This document shows, piece by piece, positions 50,097-60,842 of a DNA stretch of 64,000 bases; positions within the stretch are counted from its first letter, which is position 1, and each line of letters begins with the position of its first letter. The stretch lies in contig DIHE01000174.1 in NCBI GenBank assembly GCA_002420005.1, positions 1 through 64,000 of the forward strand. Reading direction: 5' to 3'. The notes below the pieces were generated by a model. It was given only the letters and a program-made list of their open reading frames with translations, was not told the origin of the DNA and did not search any database. The position numbers and the translations under genes were made by a program. Origin of the DNA: Holophagales bacterium UBA5704 (GTDB lineage: Bacteria > Acidobacteriota > Thermoanaerobaculia > Multivoradales > UBA5704).

Positions 50097-50743
50097 CTAC
50101 CTTGCAACCGCCAACAAATGGCGCGCCTTCGCTTCGATCTCGGCGCCATCTTTGCCGCTGACCGCTCCCAGGACCGCCACCACGTCTGCCCCCATGGCCA
50201 GCACGGAAGCCAGGTTGTGCCCACCGATCCCCCCGATGGCGACCAGCAGCTTCGTGGTCAGGATGCGCACCCCCCGCACGAAATCCAGGCCGACCACCGG
50301 GTCCGGCTTCTCCTTGCCGGTGGTGGGAAAGACCGGCCCGACGGCGACCACGTCCACCGCGCCGTCGGCATCCGCCTCGACACACTGCACCTCGTGATGG
50401 GTCGACTGCCCGATCCAGGCCGCCGGACCCACCACGCAGCGCACCGCCGCAGGCGGCAGGTCCGTCTGTCCGACATGCACACCGGCCACCGGGAAGAGTG
50501 CCGCGAGGTCCGCCCGGTCGTCCACCCAAAGTGCGGCGCCGGTTCCCTCGAGAGCGCGGCAGCATCCCTCCAGGGCACGGTACAGGGCGCTCCCGGAAAG
50601 ACGCTTGGCCCGCACCTGGATCCAGCCGATTCCGGCTCCGGCCAGGGCGCTCACGGCCTCCGGCAGCGGGGTGGACCCGAGCGCCTCGGCATCGGCGAGG
50701 GCGTAGATCCGCCCGGGCGGCACGGCCGGCCTGGCCCGCGAGG

Positions 50744-50747
<4 letters not shown>
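50097..50747 (-). CDS. thiE: Thiamine-phosphate synthase
   Basis: The 216-residue TIM-barrel protein has the ThiE/TenI motifs: [51 protein letters not shown] and AIGGIGGHN. It joins the pyrimidine and thiazole moieties of thiamine. A Ser/Thr in GQSTH and the PVFPTTGK loop fit ThiE rather than TenI, but the two are difficult to separate by eye. It shares ATGA with accC. No TPP riboswitch is visible in this operon. Confidence 0.86.
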
Positions 50748-52108
<1,361 letters not shown>

Positions 52109-52116
52109 CCCGCTCT

Positions 52117-52623
52117 CTAGGCAACCCGGATGGCGAACAACGGCTCACCGAACTCCACCGGCTGCGCATTCTGCGGATAGATCTCGAGGATCTCGCCGTC
52201 CACGTCGGACTCGATCTCGTTCATGAGCTTCATCGCCTCGATGATGCAGAGCACCTGGCCCTTCTTGACCCGCGAGCCGACCTCGACGAAATTCGGGGCT
52301 CCGGGAGACGGCGCGCGGTAACAGGTGCCGACGATGGGAGAGGTGAGGACGTGGGACCCCGCCGGGGGACCCGCGGGCTGGGCGGCTGCGGGAGCCGCCG
52401 CCGGGGCGGCCACCGGGCTCGCGGCCGGCTGCGGATGCGAAGGCGCCGGCTGCGGGGCCGCCTGCACATAGGACGTCTCCGCCGGAGCCGCATAGAGCAC
52501 CTGCGGCGCCGTGGACTGGCCGTCCACCTTGAGGCGGAAGCCGGAACGTTCGACCTCCAGTCCCTGGAGGCCGCGCTCGGCGACCAGCTCGATCAGCTCC
52601 TTGATCTGTTCAAATGTCAGCAA
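52117..52623 (-). CDS. accB: Biotin carboxyl carrier protein of acetyl-CoA carboxylase
   Basis: The 168-residue protein starts at a TTG (52623) with AAAGGGG seven bases upstream; no ATG fits. An N-terminal helical segment ([15 protein letters not shown]) is followed by a long Ala/Pro linker (about 50-90) and the biotinyl domain with the acceptor Lys at 132 in EAMKLMNEI. The thumb segment between about residues 96 and 110 ([15 protein letters not shown]) is typical of AccB. The rare TTG start may set the AccB level relative to AccC. Confidence 0.95.
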   Translation of the reverse strand: MLTFEQIKELIELVAERGLQGLEVERSGFRLKVDGQSTAPQVLYAAPAETSYVQAAPQPAPSHPQPAASPVAAPAAAPAAAQPAGPPAGSHVLTSPIVGTCYRAPSPGAPNFVEVGSRVKKGQVLCIIEAMKLMNEIESDVDGEILEIYPQNAQPVEFGEPLFAIRVA

Positions 52624-52671
52624 AACAAGCCCCTTTTTGCAAGGCCGGGGGCCGGGCCCCGCTCCCGGGTC

Positions 52672-53028
52672 TCAGGAGAGATCCCTCTCCAGGAACAGGC
52701 GCGCCCGCCGGAGCTCGAACCGGGCCCGGCCATAGTTGCCTTGGGGTCCCAGGACGAGAAGCAGATAATAGTCCGTGGCCACGGAGCTTACCATCACCGT
52801 CATCCGATCGGTGGCCACGGCGAGATGTTGAACGTCGCCCGCCTCCAGCTCGCGGTGATTCTCCGAGATCGCCCGCGCCTGGGCGATCAGCTCCGCCGCC
52901 AGGACATCCAGGTCGATCGCAGGGTCCTTGCTCACCGACTCGACGGAGATGCCATCCCTGGCGACCAGCGACAGGGCGATGGTGCCTTCGATCCGGTTGA
53001 CGATCCGGTTCAGCCGGTCAAGAAACAT
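52672..53028 (-). CDS. Roadblock/LC7-domain protein
   Basis: The 118-residue protein has the alpha-beta pattern of Roadblock/LC7 (MglB-like): helix FLDRLNRIVNRIEG, strand IALSLVARDGISV, long helix LDVLAAELIAQARAI, strand MTVMVSSVATDYYLLLVLG and a final helix. In bacteria such proteins regulate small GTPases such as MglA. No MglA is in the window. It overlaps the upstream TPR gene by 11 bases, suggesting that the two proteins work together. It lies in the same transcription unit as accB. Confidence 0.85.
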   Translation of the reverse strand: MFLDRLNRIVNRIEGTIALSLVARDGISVESVSKDPAIDLDVLAAELIAQARAISENHRELEAGDVQHLAVATDRMTVMVSSVATDYYLLLVLGPQGNYGRARFELRRARLFLERDLS

Positions 53029-54475
53029 CGAGCGGGCTCCCCTGCCGGAGGCGTTCCAGGTAACGGTTCAGCAGATACGTCTTGCGCGCGCGCAGCTCGG
53101 CGTCCACCGGCTGCACAGCGTCCCGGCGGTAGCCGGAGAGCAGCCGGCGGGCATCGAGACCGCGCGCCGCCGGTTGCGATCCGAGCGCGGCGAGCCGCTC
53201 CAGTCCGGTGAGCGCCACCAGGTTTCCCGGCTCGTGGCCCAGCACCTCACGGAAGATCCTCTCCGCCTCGCTGTAGTACCCCTGCCGGAAATAGAGCTCG
53301 CCCAGCGTGGCGGTGGCGGTGATCGCCTCCACCCCCAACGCCGCCACAGGCTCCGGCTCCGGCGCGGCCTCCACCTCGGGCATGGCCTCCGGCGCAGGCT
53401 CGAAGACGGGCTCCGGCTCCGGCACGGTCTCCAGCTCGACCACGGGCTCCGCCTGGAGCTCGACCACGGGCTCCGCCACCCATTCGGCCGCGGCAGGAGC
53501 CGGCGGAGCCTCCTCCTCTTCGGCCCACAACTCCTCGGCGGAGGCGGCCGCCGGGACCGGGGCTTCGAAGGGCTCCGGTGCAAAGATCGCCGGAGACAAC
53601 GGTGCGAGGACGGGAGCCTGTGTCGAAGAAGGTGCCGCCACCGCGGCTTCGTCGAGCCACGAGGCCTCCTCCGAGGCCGGCTCCGGCACCCCTGGCGCCG
53701 CCACCGGCTCCTCCACCGGCACCACCACAGCCACCGCCGACGCCGGCTCGAAGGCGAACAGCCCCTCGGCCTCCAGGGCGGCCAGGTACCGGTGGCGGCT
53801 GTCTCCCGCGCCCAGACCGGGAAAGATCAGGTCCGGCTCCCCCTCCTCGGCGGGCTCCGCCGCGCTCGGCTCGGGGGAAGGCGCCACCGGCGGCGGCACG
53901 GCCATCCGCGGGAACACCGGGAGAGCCGCAAAGAGATCGTCGGCTGCAGCAGGGGGCGGCGCCACGGGCGGCAGGCCGAGGTCGAACACGTCGGCCGGCT
54001 CCGGAACGGGGGCGGCGGGAGGATGGGCGTCCAAGCTCGGCACCTCCTGGCGGACGGGCTTTTCGAGCAGACGGATCCGCCGGCGCAGCTCCTCGATCTC
54101 GGGATCGCTGTCGTTGAGCAAGCTGTAGAGGTCGAGGCGCTCCTGCGCCTTCGCCGGATCGCCGGTCTCCAGGTAGGCCCGGACCAGCAACTTGTTGGCC
54201 ACCATCTGGGTGGCGTCCTGTTTGACCACGCGCTCGAGCACCACGCGGGCGGCGTCGCCGTCCGCCAGCTCGAGATGGCAACGCCCCTTGGCCACCAGGG
54301 CGGAGAGATAGCCGGGATGCTCGGACAGCCCCTTGTCGAGGACCGCCAGGGCCTCCTGGACCCGGCCGAGATGGCGGTACTCCTCGGCGAGCTGCAGGAA
54401 GATCCGCGACGCGGGGTCGGCTTCCCAACGGGCACGGAGCTGGTTCAGGCGGTCGGGAAAGACGCCGTCCGTCAT
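53018..54475 (-). CDS. TPR protein with a long Pro/Ala/Glu-rich middle
   Basis: The protein has 485 residues from ATG 54475 (AGGAG upstream). Residues about 1-135 contain three TPR units (FLQLAEEYRHLGRVQEALAVL, ALVAKGRCHLELADGDAA, KLLVRAYLETGDPAKAQERL). The middle (about 145-390) is low-complexity, rich in Pro, Ala, Val and Glu, and acidic. Another TPR pair lies near the C-terminus (TLGELYFRQGYYSEAERIF, ALTGLERLAALG), followed by a basic tail. It is probably a flexible scaffold. It overlaps the Roadblock gene; an extended -10 promoter is 78 bases upstream. Confidence 0.85.
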   Translation of the reverse strand: MTDGVFPDRLNQLRARWEADPASRIFLQLAEEYRHLGRVQEALAVLDKGLSEHPGYLSALVAKGRCHLELADGDAARVVLERVVKQDATQMVANKLLVRAYLETGDPAKAQERLDLYSLLNDSDPEIEELRRRIRLLEKPVRQEVPSLDAHPPAAPVPEPADVFDLGLPPVAPPPAAADDLFAALPVFPRMAVPPPVAPSPEPSAAEPAEEGEPDLIFPGLGAGDSRHRYLAALEAEGLFAFEPASAVAVVVPVEEPVAAPGVPEPASEEASWLDEAAVAAPSSTQAPVLAPLSPAIFAPEPFEAPVPAAASAEELWAEEEEAPPAPAAAEWVAEPVVELQAEPVVELETVPEPEPVFEPAPEAMPEVEAAPEPEPVAALGVEAITATATLGELYFRQGYYSEAERIFREVLGHEPGNLVALTGLERLAALGSQPAARGLDARRLLSGYRRDAVQPVDAELRARKTYLLNRYLERLRQGSPLDVS

Positions 54476-54552
54476 CGCGGGGCTCCTGTCCCGGGAGGGA
54501 AAACCAAGAGGGCTGGGCGGGTACCGACGGTCAGGGTCGCCAAAGTGGCTGC

Positions 54553-54561
54553 ATTATAGCA
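54553..54561 (-). promoter_or_regulatory. Extended -10 promoter of the TPR-accBC operon
   Basis: Minus strand TGCTATAAT, a perfect TGn extended -10 with consensus TATAAT. No good -35 is visible, which an extended -10 can tolerate. Transcription would start near 54546. Confidence 0.65.
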
Positions 54562-54605
54562 ACGTAACGGGCCGAATGCCGATGAGGCAGGAACTCCCTT
54601 GGCCG

Positions 54606-54642
54606 AAAAACGGCGAGGCGGCATCAGCAAACCGCCCCGCCG
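54606..54642 (-). terminator. Rho-independent terminator after the PKD lipoprotein gene
   Basis: On the minus strand CGGCGGGGCGG (54642-54632) pairs with CCGCCTCGCCG (54621-54611), 11 bp with one G-U, a 10-base loop, then TTTTT (54610-54606). Confidence 0.85.
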
Positions 54643-54648
54643 CAAACC

Positions 54649-55710
54649 TCAGATTCCGGAGCAGGCCCCCGAAACAGGGACGGTGATTCGCGCAACCGCC
54701 GAATCCGTCAGTCCAGACGTGGGCTCTCGCACCGTCAGCTGAACCGTGTACTGGCTCTCGGCAGTGTAGGTATGGCGCGGGTTCTGCTCGTTGGAGCTCA
54801 GATTGTCACCAAAGTCCCATGTGTAGACATAGGACGCCCTGCCTGGGCCGGTCGATTCATTCGAGAAGATGACTTCCAAGTTGGTCGTACCCTTGGCGCA
54901 GCTGAACGCAGCCTGCGGTTCGCTACTCAGAACCCGCACGTTGAAGTCGGTGCTCACCAAAGCACCGTCCGAACCTGCGGTCTGTGCGCTCACAGTCACA
55001 GTTGACGGGTTGTTCGCCAGATCCGCCTGGGAGAACGTCAAGGTGTCTCGAGCCTCGCCTTTGGAGTTCGTTCTGACGATCGCACCACGGGATGCAAGCC
55101 TTCCGATCGCCGTCTTGAAATTGACCTCTGCATCTGCCAGGACCTGCCCCCGGGAGTCCCTGACCAAGGCCAGAAGGGAAATCGGCACAGGGTCAAGACT
55201 CTCGATGCTGGTTGGGGTCGCCTGAAGAGTGATCGTCTTGGCCGAGGTACCGATTTCCACCTCAATGCTGGCCGTCAAGACACCAGAGCTGGACCCGCCG
55301 CCACCGCCGGAACCCCCGCTTCCGCCGGACCCGCCACTTCCGCCGGACCCGCCCGAGCCGCCCCCGGCCAGAGTCCCTGCCGTAGCAGTGACCGTGGCTT
55401 TCCCCACCCGGCCGTCGCCGCGTAACGTCGCAGTGGCCACACCACTGCCATTGAGCGTCACCAGGTTGTCGATCGCCCCGATGTTCGTCGAGAGCCGGAT
55501 TTCCGTCCCTTCTGCCAGCGGGCTTCCGTTGGACCGGCGCCCGGTCACGGTGATCGTCGAGGTTCCCGTCGCACTGGCAACGAGAGCAGGATTGGCAGAA
55601 ATCGTCAAGATCGAGCCGCTCGGTGCGGTCGGAGTGGCCTTGTCGCAGCCCAAGGCGGCGACGACGGCGAGGAGCGGCAGCAGGAGCAGGAGGCGGACGG
55701 CGTGTCTCAT
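54649..55710 (-). CDS. PKD/Ig-like domain lipoprotein
   Basis: The protein has 353 residues. The lipoprotein signal ends AVVAALGC (Cys at about 22). An invasin-like Ig domain (about 33-115: ILTISANPALVASATGTSTITVTG) is followed by a Gly/Ser linker made of GGS units (about 115-145), a second Ig-like domain (about 150-255) and a PKD domain (about 265-350) with YTWDFGD and NPRHTYT. It is likely on the outer membrane or cell surface as an adhesin or matrix component. TATACT ends 6 bases before its ATG and a terminator precedes it, so it can be transcribed on its own and without a leader. Confidence 0.88.
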   Translation of the reverse strand: MRHAVRLLLLLPLLAVVAALGCDKATPTAPSGSILTISANPALVASATGTSTITVTGRRSNGSPLAEGTEIRLSTNIGAIDNLVTLNGSGVATATLRGDGRVGKATVTATAGTLAGGGSGGSGGSGGSGGSGGSGGGGGSSSGVLTASIEVEIGTSAKTITLQATPTSIESLDPVPISLLALVRDSRGQVLADAEVNFKTAIGRLASRGAIVRTNSKGEARDTLTFSQADLANNPSTVTVSAQTAGSDGALVSTDFNVRVLSSEPQAAFSCAKGTTNLEVIFSNESTGPGRASYVYTWDFGDNLSSNEQNPRHTYTAESQYTVQLTVREPTSGLTDSAVARITVPVSGACSGI

Positions 55711-55716
55711 AGCCTC

Positions 55717-55746
55717 AGTATACGAAGCCGGACGGGGGTCCGTCCA
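55717..55746 (-). promoter_or_regulatory. Predicted leaderless promoter of the PKD lipoprotein gene
   Basis: Minus strand: TGGACG, 18 bases, TATACT, GAGGCT, then the ATG at 55710. The start point would coincide with the ATG. GAGG is only 2 bases from the ATG, too close for a ribosome site. Confidence 0.5.
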
Positions 55747-55774
55747 TTCCGGGAGAAGCGGCGGCCCGGAGACG

Positions 55775-55804
55775 AAAACGGCCGGCGCCCGAAGGCGCCG
55801 GCCG
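55775..55804 (-). terminator. Rho-independent terminator after the TIG lipoprotein gene
   Basis: On the minus strand CGGCCGGCGCC, loop TTCG, GGCGCCGGCCG: an 11-bp perfect stem with a UUCG tetraloop, then TTTT. It would end the main pilus operon transcript. Confidence 0.85.
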
Positions 55805-55830
55805 AGTCGTGCAACGGAGTGGTCGAGACT

Positions 55831-57651
55831 CTAGGTCTCGGTGGTGTCGTTGGCGCTGGTGCACCCCGGATCGGTGGGGAAGTCGACCAGCGTGTCGCCG
55901 TCGTTGTCGATGCCGTCCGCGCACGCCGGAGTCGGCGGCGTCGTGGTGTCACCGGTGCAGGTGACGTTCGGCGGGTTGAGAGAGAAGGCGTTGGCGAGCG
56001 TCGTGGCGCAGCCGGTCCCCGACAGGTCGGTGACCGTGACGCCGATCGCCGTCGGGATGTTGCGCGTGCCACCGGCGTTGCCGTCGCCGTTGCCGTCGCA
56101 CGGCTCGGTGTTGAAGGTGAAGCTCGCCGGCGGCGTGGGCACCCGCACCGAGATGCTGGTGGCGCTGCTCGAGTTGATGCTGGCCGAGGCCCCGGTGCTC
56201 GAATCACCCCCGAAGGTGACCCGCAGCGGGCTCGGGAAGCTCGACCCGGTGATGGTGACGTTCGCGCCGACGCTGCCCGAGTTCGGGCTGACGCCGAAGA
56301 TCAGCGGGCGCGGCACGGTGTAGTTGAAGGACAAGCCGGGCGCCGTCGCCGTCTTGCCGGTCTCGATGTTGGTCACCTGCACACCGACCGCGGTCTGGAA
56401 GCCGCTGGCGGGGCACGAGGTGATCGCCACTCCGGAGGTGACGAACTCGACCTGCGTCCCGGTCACCGAGACCACCGTCTGGCCGATGCCGCCGAGCGAG
56501 ACCGCCACCGGGGCGTCGAAGCCCTGGCCGGAGATGGTCACCCGGGTGCCGCCGGTGTAGGGGCCGGAGCCCGGTCCCATGGCCGTGATGAGGATGCCCG
56601 AGCCATACCGGAACGAGCCTCCGGCCACGGTGCTGAAGCCGGTGTTGAGATGGCGGACGAGGATGTCCACCAGCTGGTCGACGAGGTTCTGGCCGAAGCC
56701 GCGCGCCGACGGGGTGACGACGACGATCTCGGAGTCGGTGACCGACTGGACCCGTGCCTCGACGCCGTTGAAGCCGGCCGCACTGCCCCCGAAGCCGAAG
56801 AAGACCTGGAGCGGGGTCTGGAAGCCGGAGCCGCGGATGCGCACCGTGGTGCCGCCTTCGTTGACCCCGGTGGCGGGCGAGACCGAGAAGATCACCGGTT
56901 GGCTGGTGCCGCCCTGCGAGTAGGTGAACCCGTTGGTCAGCGCGTCGCTGGCCGATCCGCTCTCGTTGACGTTGATCTGGACGCCGACGGTGACCGGAAC
57001 GGTGGTGCCGACCGGAACGGAGACGCCTGCCGCCGTGGCGGACGGCGTCCGTACACGAATGCGGTTCGACTGCACCGACAGGACCTGCGCCACGCCCCCG
57101 GCGAAGGTCACCCGCACCGGCGGCTCGAAGCCGCCGCCGTTGATCGTGACCTCCTCACCACCGGCCGGCGTGCCGACCTGGGGGGTGACCGAGGAGATGA
57201 AGAAGGTGGCCGCCGGGTTGATCACCACGTTGGCCGCCGCGGAGCTGGTGTCGAGCGTCGCCCGCACCGTCGCCGTGCCCGTTTCATTTCCGGGGTAGAG
57301 AGACGCCTGCGCGCGCCCTCCCACGACCTGTACCTTGGTCGTGGCCGCTCCGCCGACGCTGCCGAAGGACCCGATGCTCGTGGTGAGCGAGACCTCGGTG
57401 CCGTCGCTCGGCGCCCTTCCGGTATCCGACTGCACCACGTCCACCGTGATGAAGGAAGGGTCGGAGCCACCGGCGGCGAGCTGCGAGGGGCTCGCGGAAA
57501 TCGTGATCCGGAAGGTGGTGACCGGCGTCGGCGGCTTCGGCGACGCGGGGTTGCCGCCGCCGCCGGGTTCCGTCGGGGAATCGGACTGGCACCCCGCCAG
57601 GGCGAGGGCGAGACCGAAGACGAGAGAAGGGACGATCCTCAACGGTTTCAT
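55831..57651 (-). CDS. IPT/TIG-repeat lipoprotein
   Basis: The protein has 606 residues. Lipoprotein signal: LALALAGC (Cys at about 21), then a Gly/Pro linker. An invasin-like Ig domain (about 45-150) is followed by four IPT/TIG domains, each starting with a pattern like ISSVTPQVGTPAGGEEVTINGGGF (about 152, 255, 355 and 450). The C-terminus ends in ACADGIDNDGDTLVDFPTDPGC, a calcium-binding Asp-rich motif seen at the ends of many secreted proteins. It should be exposed at the cell surface. It lies 21 bases after the 179-residue lipoprotein gene in the pilus operon, suggesting a link with pilus function. Confidence 0.88.
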   Translation of the reverse strand: MKPLRIVPSLVFGLALALAGCQSDSPTEPGGGGNPASPKPPTPVTTFRITISASPSQLAAGGSDPSFITVDVVQSDTGRAPSDGTEVSLTTSIGSFGSVGGAATTKVQVVGGRAQASLYPGNETGTATVRATLDTSSAAANVVINPAATFFISSVTPQVGTPAGGEEVTINGGGFEPPVRVTFAGGVAQVLSVQSNRIRVRTPSATAAGVSVPVGTTVPVTVGVQINVNESGSASDALTNGFTYSQGGTSQPVIFSVSPATGVNEGGTTVRIRGSGFQTPLQVFFGFGGSAAGFNGVEARVQSVTDSEIVVVTPSARGFGQNLVDQLVDILVRHLNTGFSTVAGGSFRYGSGILITAMGPGSGPYTGGTRVTISGQGFDAPVAVSLGGIGQTVVSVTGTQVEFVTSGVAITSCPASGFQTAVGVQVTNIETGKTATAPGLSFNYTVPRPLIFGVSPNSGSVGANVTITGSSFPSPLRVTFGGDSSTGASASINSSSATSISVRVPTPPASFTFNTEPCDGNGDGNAGGTRNIPTAIGVTVTDLSGTGCATTLANAFSLNPPNVTCTGDTTTPPTPACADGIDNDGDTLVDFPTDPGCTSANDTTET

Positions 57652-57672
57652 ACGGAAGCTCCCGAGAGGCCG

Positions 57673-58212
57673 TTACGGCACGACCTCGATGGTGAATCGG
57701 GCCGGGTCGCTGGTGATGTCGTCACCGGAGAGCGTACGGCCGAAGAATCGAATATAGCAGTCGAGGACGATCACGGCACTGCCGGTCTCCGCATCGACCC
57801 CGTTCCGGCCCAGGCCGAGGATCGGCTGGCTGAGCATCTGGTCGGCGGTGAGGATCGCGACGTTGTTGAGCGTCGAGGTGCTGCCCGCGCTGATCAGGCC
57901 GAACCAGCCCTGGACCACCGGCGGCGGCACCCGCGTGCCGGTGTCGCGGCGCACGAAGCGCACCTCGTAGGAGCGCAGCTCGATGGACTGCAGATCGCTG
58001 GTCGTTCCGGACGGGTCCTTGGCGATGTTGCGCAGGATGAGCTGGTCCACCTGTACGAGGCTCGAACCGGATGCCGAGACCCGCGCCGGCAACCCGTCGA
58101 AGCTGGAGATGGACAGGATGACCGTTCCCTCGCGGCGGTCGGTACGTTCCCGGCAGCCGGTGAGGGCGGCGAGCAGGACGAGCGTCAAACAGAAGGTCGT
58201 GGCTTTTCGCAT
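57673..58212 (-). CDS. Small lipoprotein following pilQ
   Basis: The 179-residue protein has a lipoprotein signal (LLAALTGC, Cys at about 20). The mature part is beta-rich (GTVILSISSFDGLPARVSAS...VDQLILRNIAK, LQSIELRSYEVRFVRRD) with no family I recognise. It starts 18 bases after the pilQ stop. Small lipoproteins beside secretins are often pilotins that guide secretin assembly, but known pilotins are mostly helical or TPR, so this is only a possibility. It could also be a partner of the TIG lipoprotein downstream. Confidence 0.75.
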   Translation of the reverse strand: MRKATTFCLTLVLLAALTGCRERTDRREGTVILSISSFDGLPARVSASGSSLVQVDQLILRNIAKDPSGTTSDLQSIELRSYEVRFVRRDTGTRVPPPVVQGWFGLISAGSTSTLNNVAILTADQMLSQPILGLGRNGVDAETGSAVIVLDCYIRFFGRTLSGDDITSDPARFTIEVVP

Positions 58213-58230
58213 GGCAATGCTCCGCGCCGG

Positions 58231-60801
58231 TCAGATCTTGATCACCCGCGGCGTGATGAAGATCAACAGCTCTTCATTCTCCTCCCGCCGCGACTTGTTT
58301 TTGAAGAGGTGGCCGATGATGGGGATGTTGGCCAGGCCGGGCACCCGGTCCTCGCCCTGGTCGCTCGACACCTTGTAGATGCCGCCGATCACCGCGGTCC
58401 CGCCGTCGCGCACGAGGAGCCGGGTCGAGGCCTCCTTGGTGGCGATCGGAGCGTTGGTGGCACCCGGCACCAGGAAGGCGAGCTGCGGCTCACGCTTCTG
58501 GATGCGGATGGTCATCATCACCGTCCCCTCCGCGGTGACTTGCGGGGTCACGTTGAGCTCCAGGGTCGCGTTGACGTACTGGACGGTGACGGTGTTGTTG
58601 GCCACCGTCTGGATCGGGATCTGTACACCGCTCTGGATGGAGGCGGCCTGGTTGTTCAAGGTGGCCACCTTGGGAGCCGAGAGGATGTTGATCAGGCCTT
58701 CGCTCTCGGCCGCCTGCAGCGCGACGTCGAGGTTGAACGTGTTGAGCACGTTGCCGAGGGAGAGCTCGATCGTCCCGGAGTCGCCGCCGCCCGGCAGGTT
58801 GACCCCGCCGTTGGCGTCGATGTTGTTCGGGAACAGCAGGCCGGTGGTGTTGCCATGGGCCGCATCGGCGATGGCGTCGAAGCCCCACTGGATGCCGATG
58901 TCGCGGGTGAAGCGCTTCGTCGTCTCGATGATCCGTGCCTCGATCATCACCTGCGGCTCGGGGGTGTCGAGCCGGTCGATGACCGAGATGACGGTGTCCA
59001 TGAACTGCGGCAGCTCCTTGATGATGAGGCTGTTCGTCCGCTGGTCCACGATGACGCTGCCGCGCTGCGAAAGGAGGCCGGCTTGGCCGCTGCGCAGGAG
59101 GCCGGCGATCTGGTCGGCGCTGGCATAGCTCAGGCGGCGGAAGACGGTGCGCAGAGGGATCGACAACGCCTTCGCCTGGGCGAGCTGCTGTTTCTCCTGC
59201 GCCTCCTGGCGCAGGATGCCCACCGGGGCGATGCGCATCACGTTCCCCTCCAGCTCGTAGGAGAGGCCGTTGATTTTGAGGATCTGCTCCAGCGCCTGGT
59301 CCCAGGGAACGTCGTTCAGCTCGGCGGTCACGGTGCCGGAGACGCCCGGCTGCACCACCATGTTGAGGCCGCTGATCTGGGCGAACGACCGCAGGACGTC
59401 GGTGACGTCGGCGTTGGTCACGTTGAGGCCGATGGGCTCACCGGTATAGACCTTTTCTCCATCGCCGAGCGCCTGGCTCTGGAAGGTTTCGAGGCCGCGC
59501 ACCGCGCTGCCGCCGGTGGGGGGCACCTCGCGGGGCTCCGCCGCGGCCGGAGCAGGCGCCGAACGCACCGGGGCCGGGGCGGGCTGCGAGCGGATCGGGG
59601 CCGGGGCCGGCGGCGGCTCTTCGGCTTCGGCGGGCGGTGGCGCAGCTTGCGCCAGCTGACCGGCGGGCCGCGGAGCGAAGGTCAAGTCGGACGGAGCCTC
59701 TTCGCGGGGCTCCTCCAGGCGCTCCGCAGCGGGAGCGGGCGCCATCCTCTCGGCGGGGGGAGCCGGCGCCGGCTCGGAGGCCGCCTCGTGGTGGATTCCG
59801 TTGGCCGGGAAGGTCACCACCAGGGCGTCGGCGGTGCGCTCGATCTGGGGCACCACCGCGGCGCGCAGGTCGAAGACGACACGGGAGACCGCCTTGGGGG
59901 CCGGCCGGAACTGCGCGACCCGCACCCGCTCGACGACGCCACCGGTGACCTGCTGGCTCGGCTTCGGGCTGCGGTTGACCACGCCGTCGAGATCGATGAC
60001 GAAGCGATCCGGAGCCTCGAGGGCGAAGGTGGAATAGGGGAACTCCCCGTCGCCTGCGATGCGCACCACCGCTCCTCCGTCCGAGGCGAGAACCTCGACG
60101 CCGTCGAGGCGCGTCGCGGCGACGCCGGAGGGTCCGGGTGCCACGGCCGGACGATCCGGGGTGCCACCGGCCGGGAGCGCCGGGTCGGAGGCGGAGACGG
60201 AGGTCTCCATCGTGGTCTCGGGCTCCTCGTCGAGGGCGGGCTCGGCGGCGGCGGGCTCCGCCGGCAGCGGCTCGAAGGTCAGCCGCCCTCCGGTCTCGGC
60301 GGTCTCGACCGGTTGCAGCTTGATCGCCAGCCGGGTGCCGTCGGCCGAGACGGAGTGCTCCACCTCCTGCCGGGTGGTGATCACCAGACGGGTCAGCGGC
60401 CGGCTTCCTTCCCGGCTGCTCTCCACGGCGAGCGAGGAGACGAGGCCGTCCGCCGGCGCCATCCCCGCAACGCCGGGCTGCGGCTCCGCGTTCGGCAGCT
60501 CGACGATCACCTTGCCGTCGGCGTTGCGGAAGCTGGTCCAAACGAGAGGAGCGCTCGCTTCCAGGTCGATGAAGACTTCTGGAGCCCCTTCCCGGAGATC
60601 CAGAGTCCGGATTTCAGCCGCCGCAGCCGCCGGTTTCGCCTCTTCCTCCGGCGCCGCCTCGGCGACCGCAGGGGTCGCCTCGACGACGGTCGCCGGCTTG
60701 GAGGAGGTGCAGCCGATCCAGGCCACCAGGCCCAGGACCGTCGCCGCGGCGATCCGCCGTTGCCACGTACCGCGCTGCATGTTAAAGACCACTTCTCCCA
60801 T
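58231..60801 (-). CDS. pilQ: Type IV pilus secretin PilQ
   Basis: The 856-residue protein starts at ATG 60801 with GGGAGG eight bases upstream. A hydrophobic segment ends AWIGC (Cys 31), so it may be a lipoprotein. Two AMIN domains (about 65-165 and 235-335) bind peptidoglycan; a long Pro/Ala linker follows. Then come the STN/N0 domain (GLNVTNADVTDVLRSFAQISG), a secretin N1 domain (LSYASADQIAGLLRSG) and the secretin channel (about 620-856) with VALQAAESEGLINILSAPKV and VPGLANIPIIGHLFK. It forms the outer-membrane pore for the pilus. pilP, pilO and pilMN precede it. Confidence 0.96.
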   Translation of the reverse strand: MGEVVFNMQRGTWQRRIAAATVLGLVAWIGCTSSKPATVVEATPAVAEAAPEEEAKPAAAAAEIRTLDLREGAPEVFIDLEASAPLVWTSFRNADGKVIVELPNAEPQPGVAGMAPADGLVSSLAVESSREGSRPLTRLVITTRQEVEHSVSADGTRLAIKLQPVETAETGGRLTFEPLPAEPAAAEPALDEEPETTMETSVSASDPALPAGGTPDRPAVAPGPSGVAATRLDGVEVLASDGGAVVRIAGDGEFPYSTFALEAPDRFVIDLDGVVNRSPKPSQQVTGGVVERVRVAQFRPAPKAVSRVVFDLRAAVVPQIERTADALVVTFPANGIHHEAASEPAPAPPAERMAPAPAAERLEEPREEAPSDLTFAPRPAGQLAQAAPPPAEAEEPPPAPAPIRSQPAPAPVRSAPAPAAAEPREVPPTGGSAVRGLETFQSQALGDGEKVYTGEPIGLNVTNADVTDVLRSFAQISGLNMVVQPGVSGTVTAELNDVPWDQALEQILKINGLSYELEGNVMRIAPVGILRQEAQEKQQLAQAKALSIPLRTVFRRLSYASADQIAGLLRSGQAGLLSQRGSVIVDQRTNSLIIKELPQFMDTVISVIDRLDTPEPQVMIEARIIETTKRFTRDIGIQWGFDAIADAAHGNTTGLLFPNNIDANGGVNLPGGGDSGTIELSLGNVLNTFNLDVALQAAESEGLINILSAPKVATLNNQAASIQSGVQIPIQTVANNTVTVQYVNATLELNVTPQVTAEGTVMMTIRIQKREPQLAFLVPGATNAPIATKEASTRLLVRDGGTAVIGGIYKVSSDQGEDRVPGLANIPIIGHLFKNKSRREENEELLIFITPRVIKI

Positions 60802-60842
60802 GGCACTCGCCTCCCTGATCGGGACCAGAAACGCCGAATCCG

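Noticed and set aside
55290..55370. Repeat-rich DNA as a CRISPR or mobile repeat
   Set aside because: These bases encode the Gly-Gly-Ser linker of the PKD lipoprotein; units are 9 bases and coding, with no spacers.
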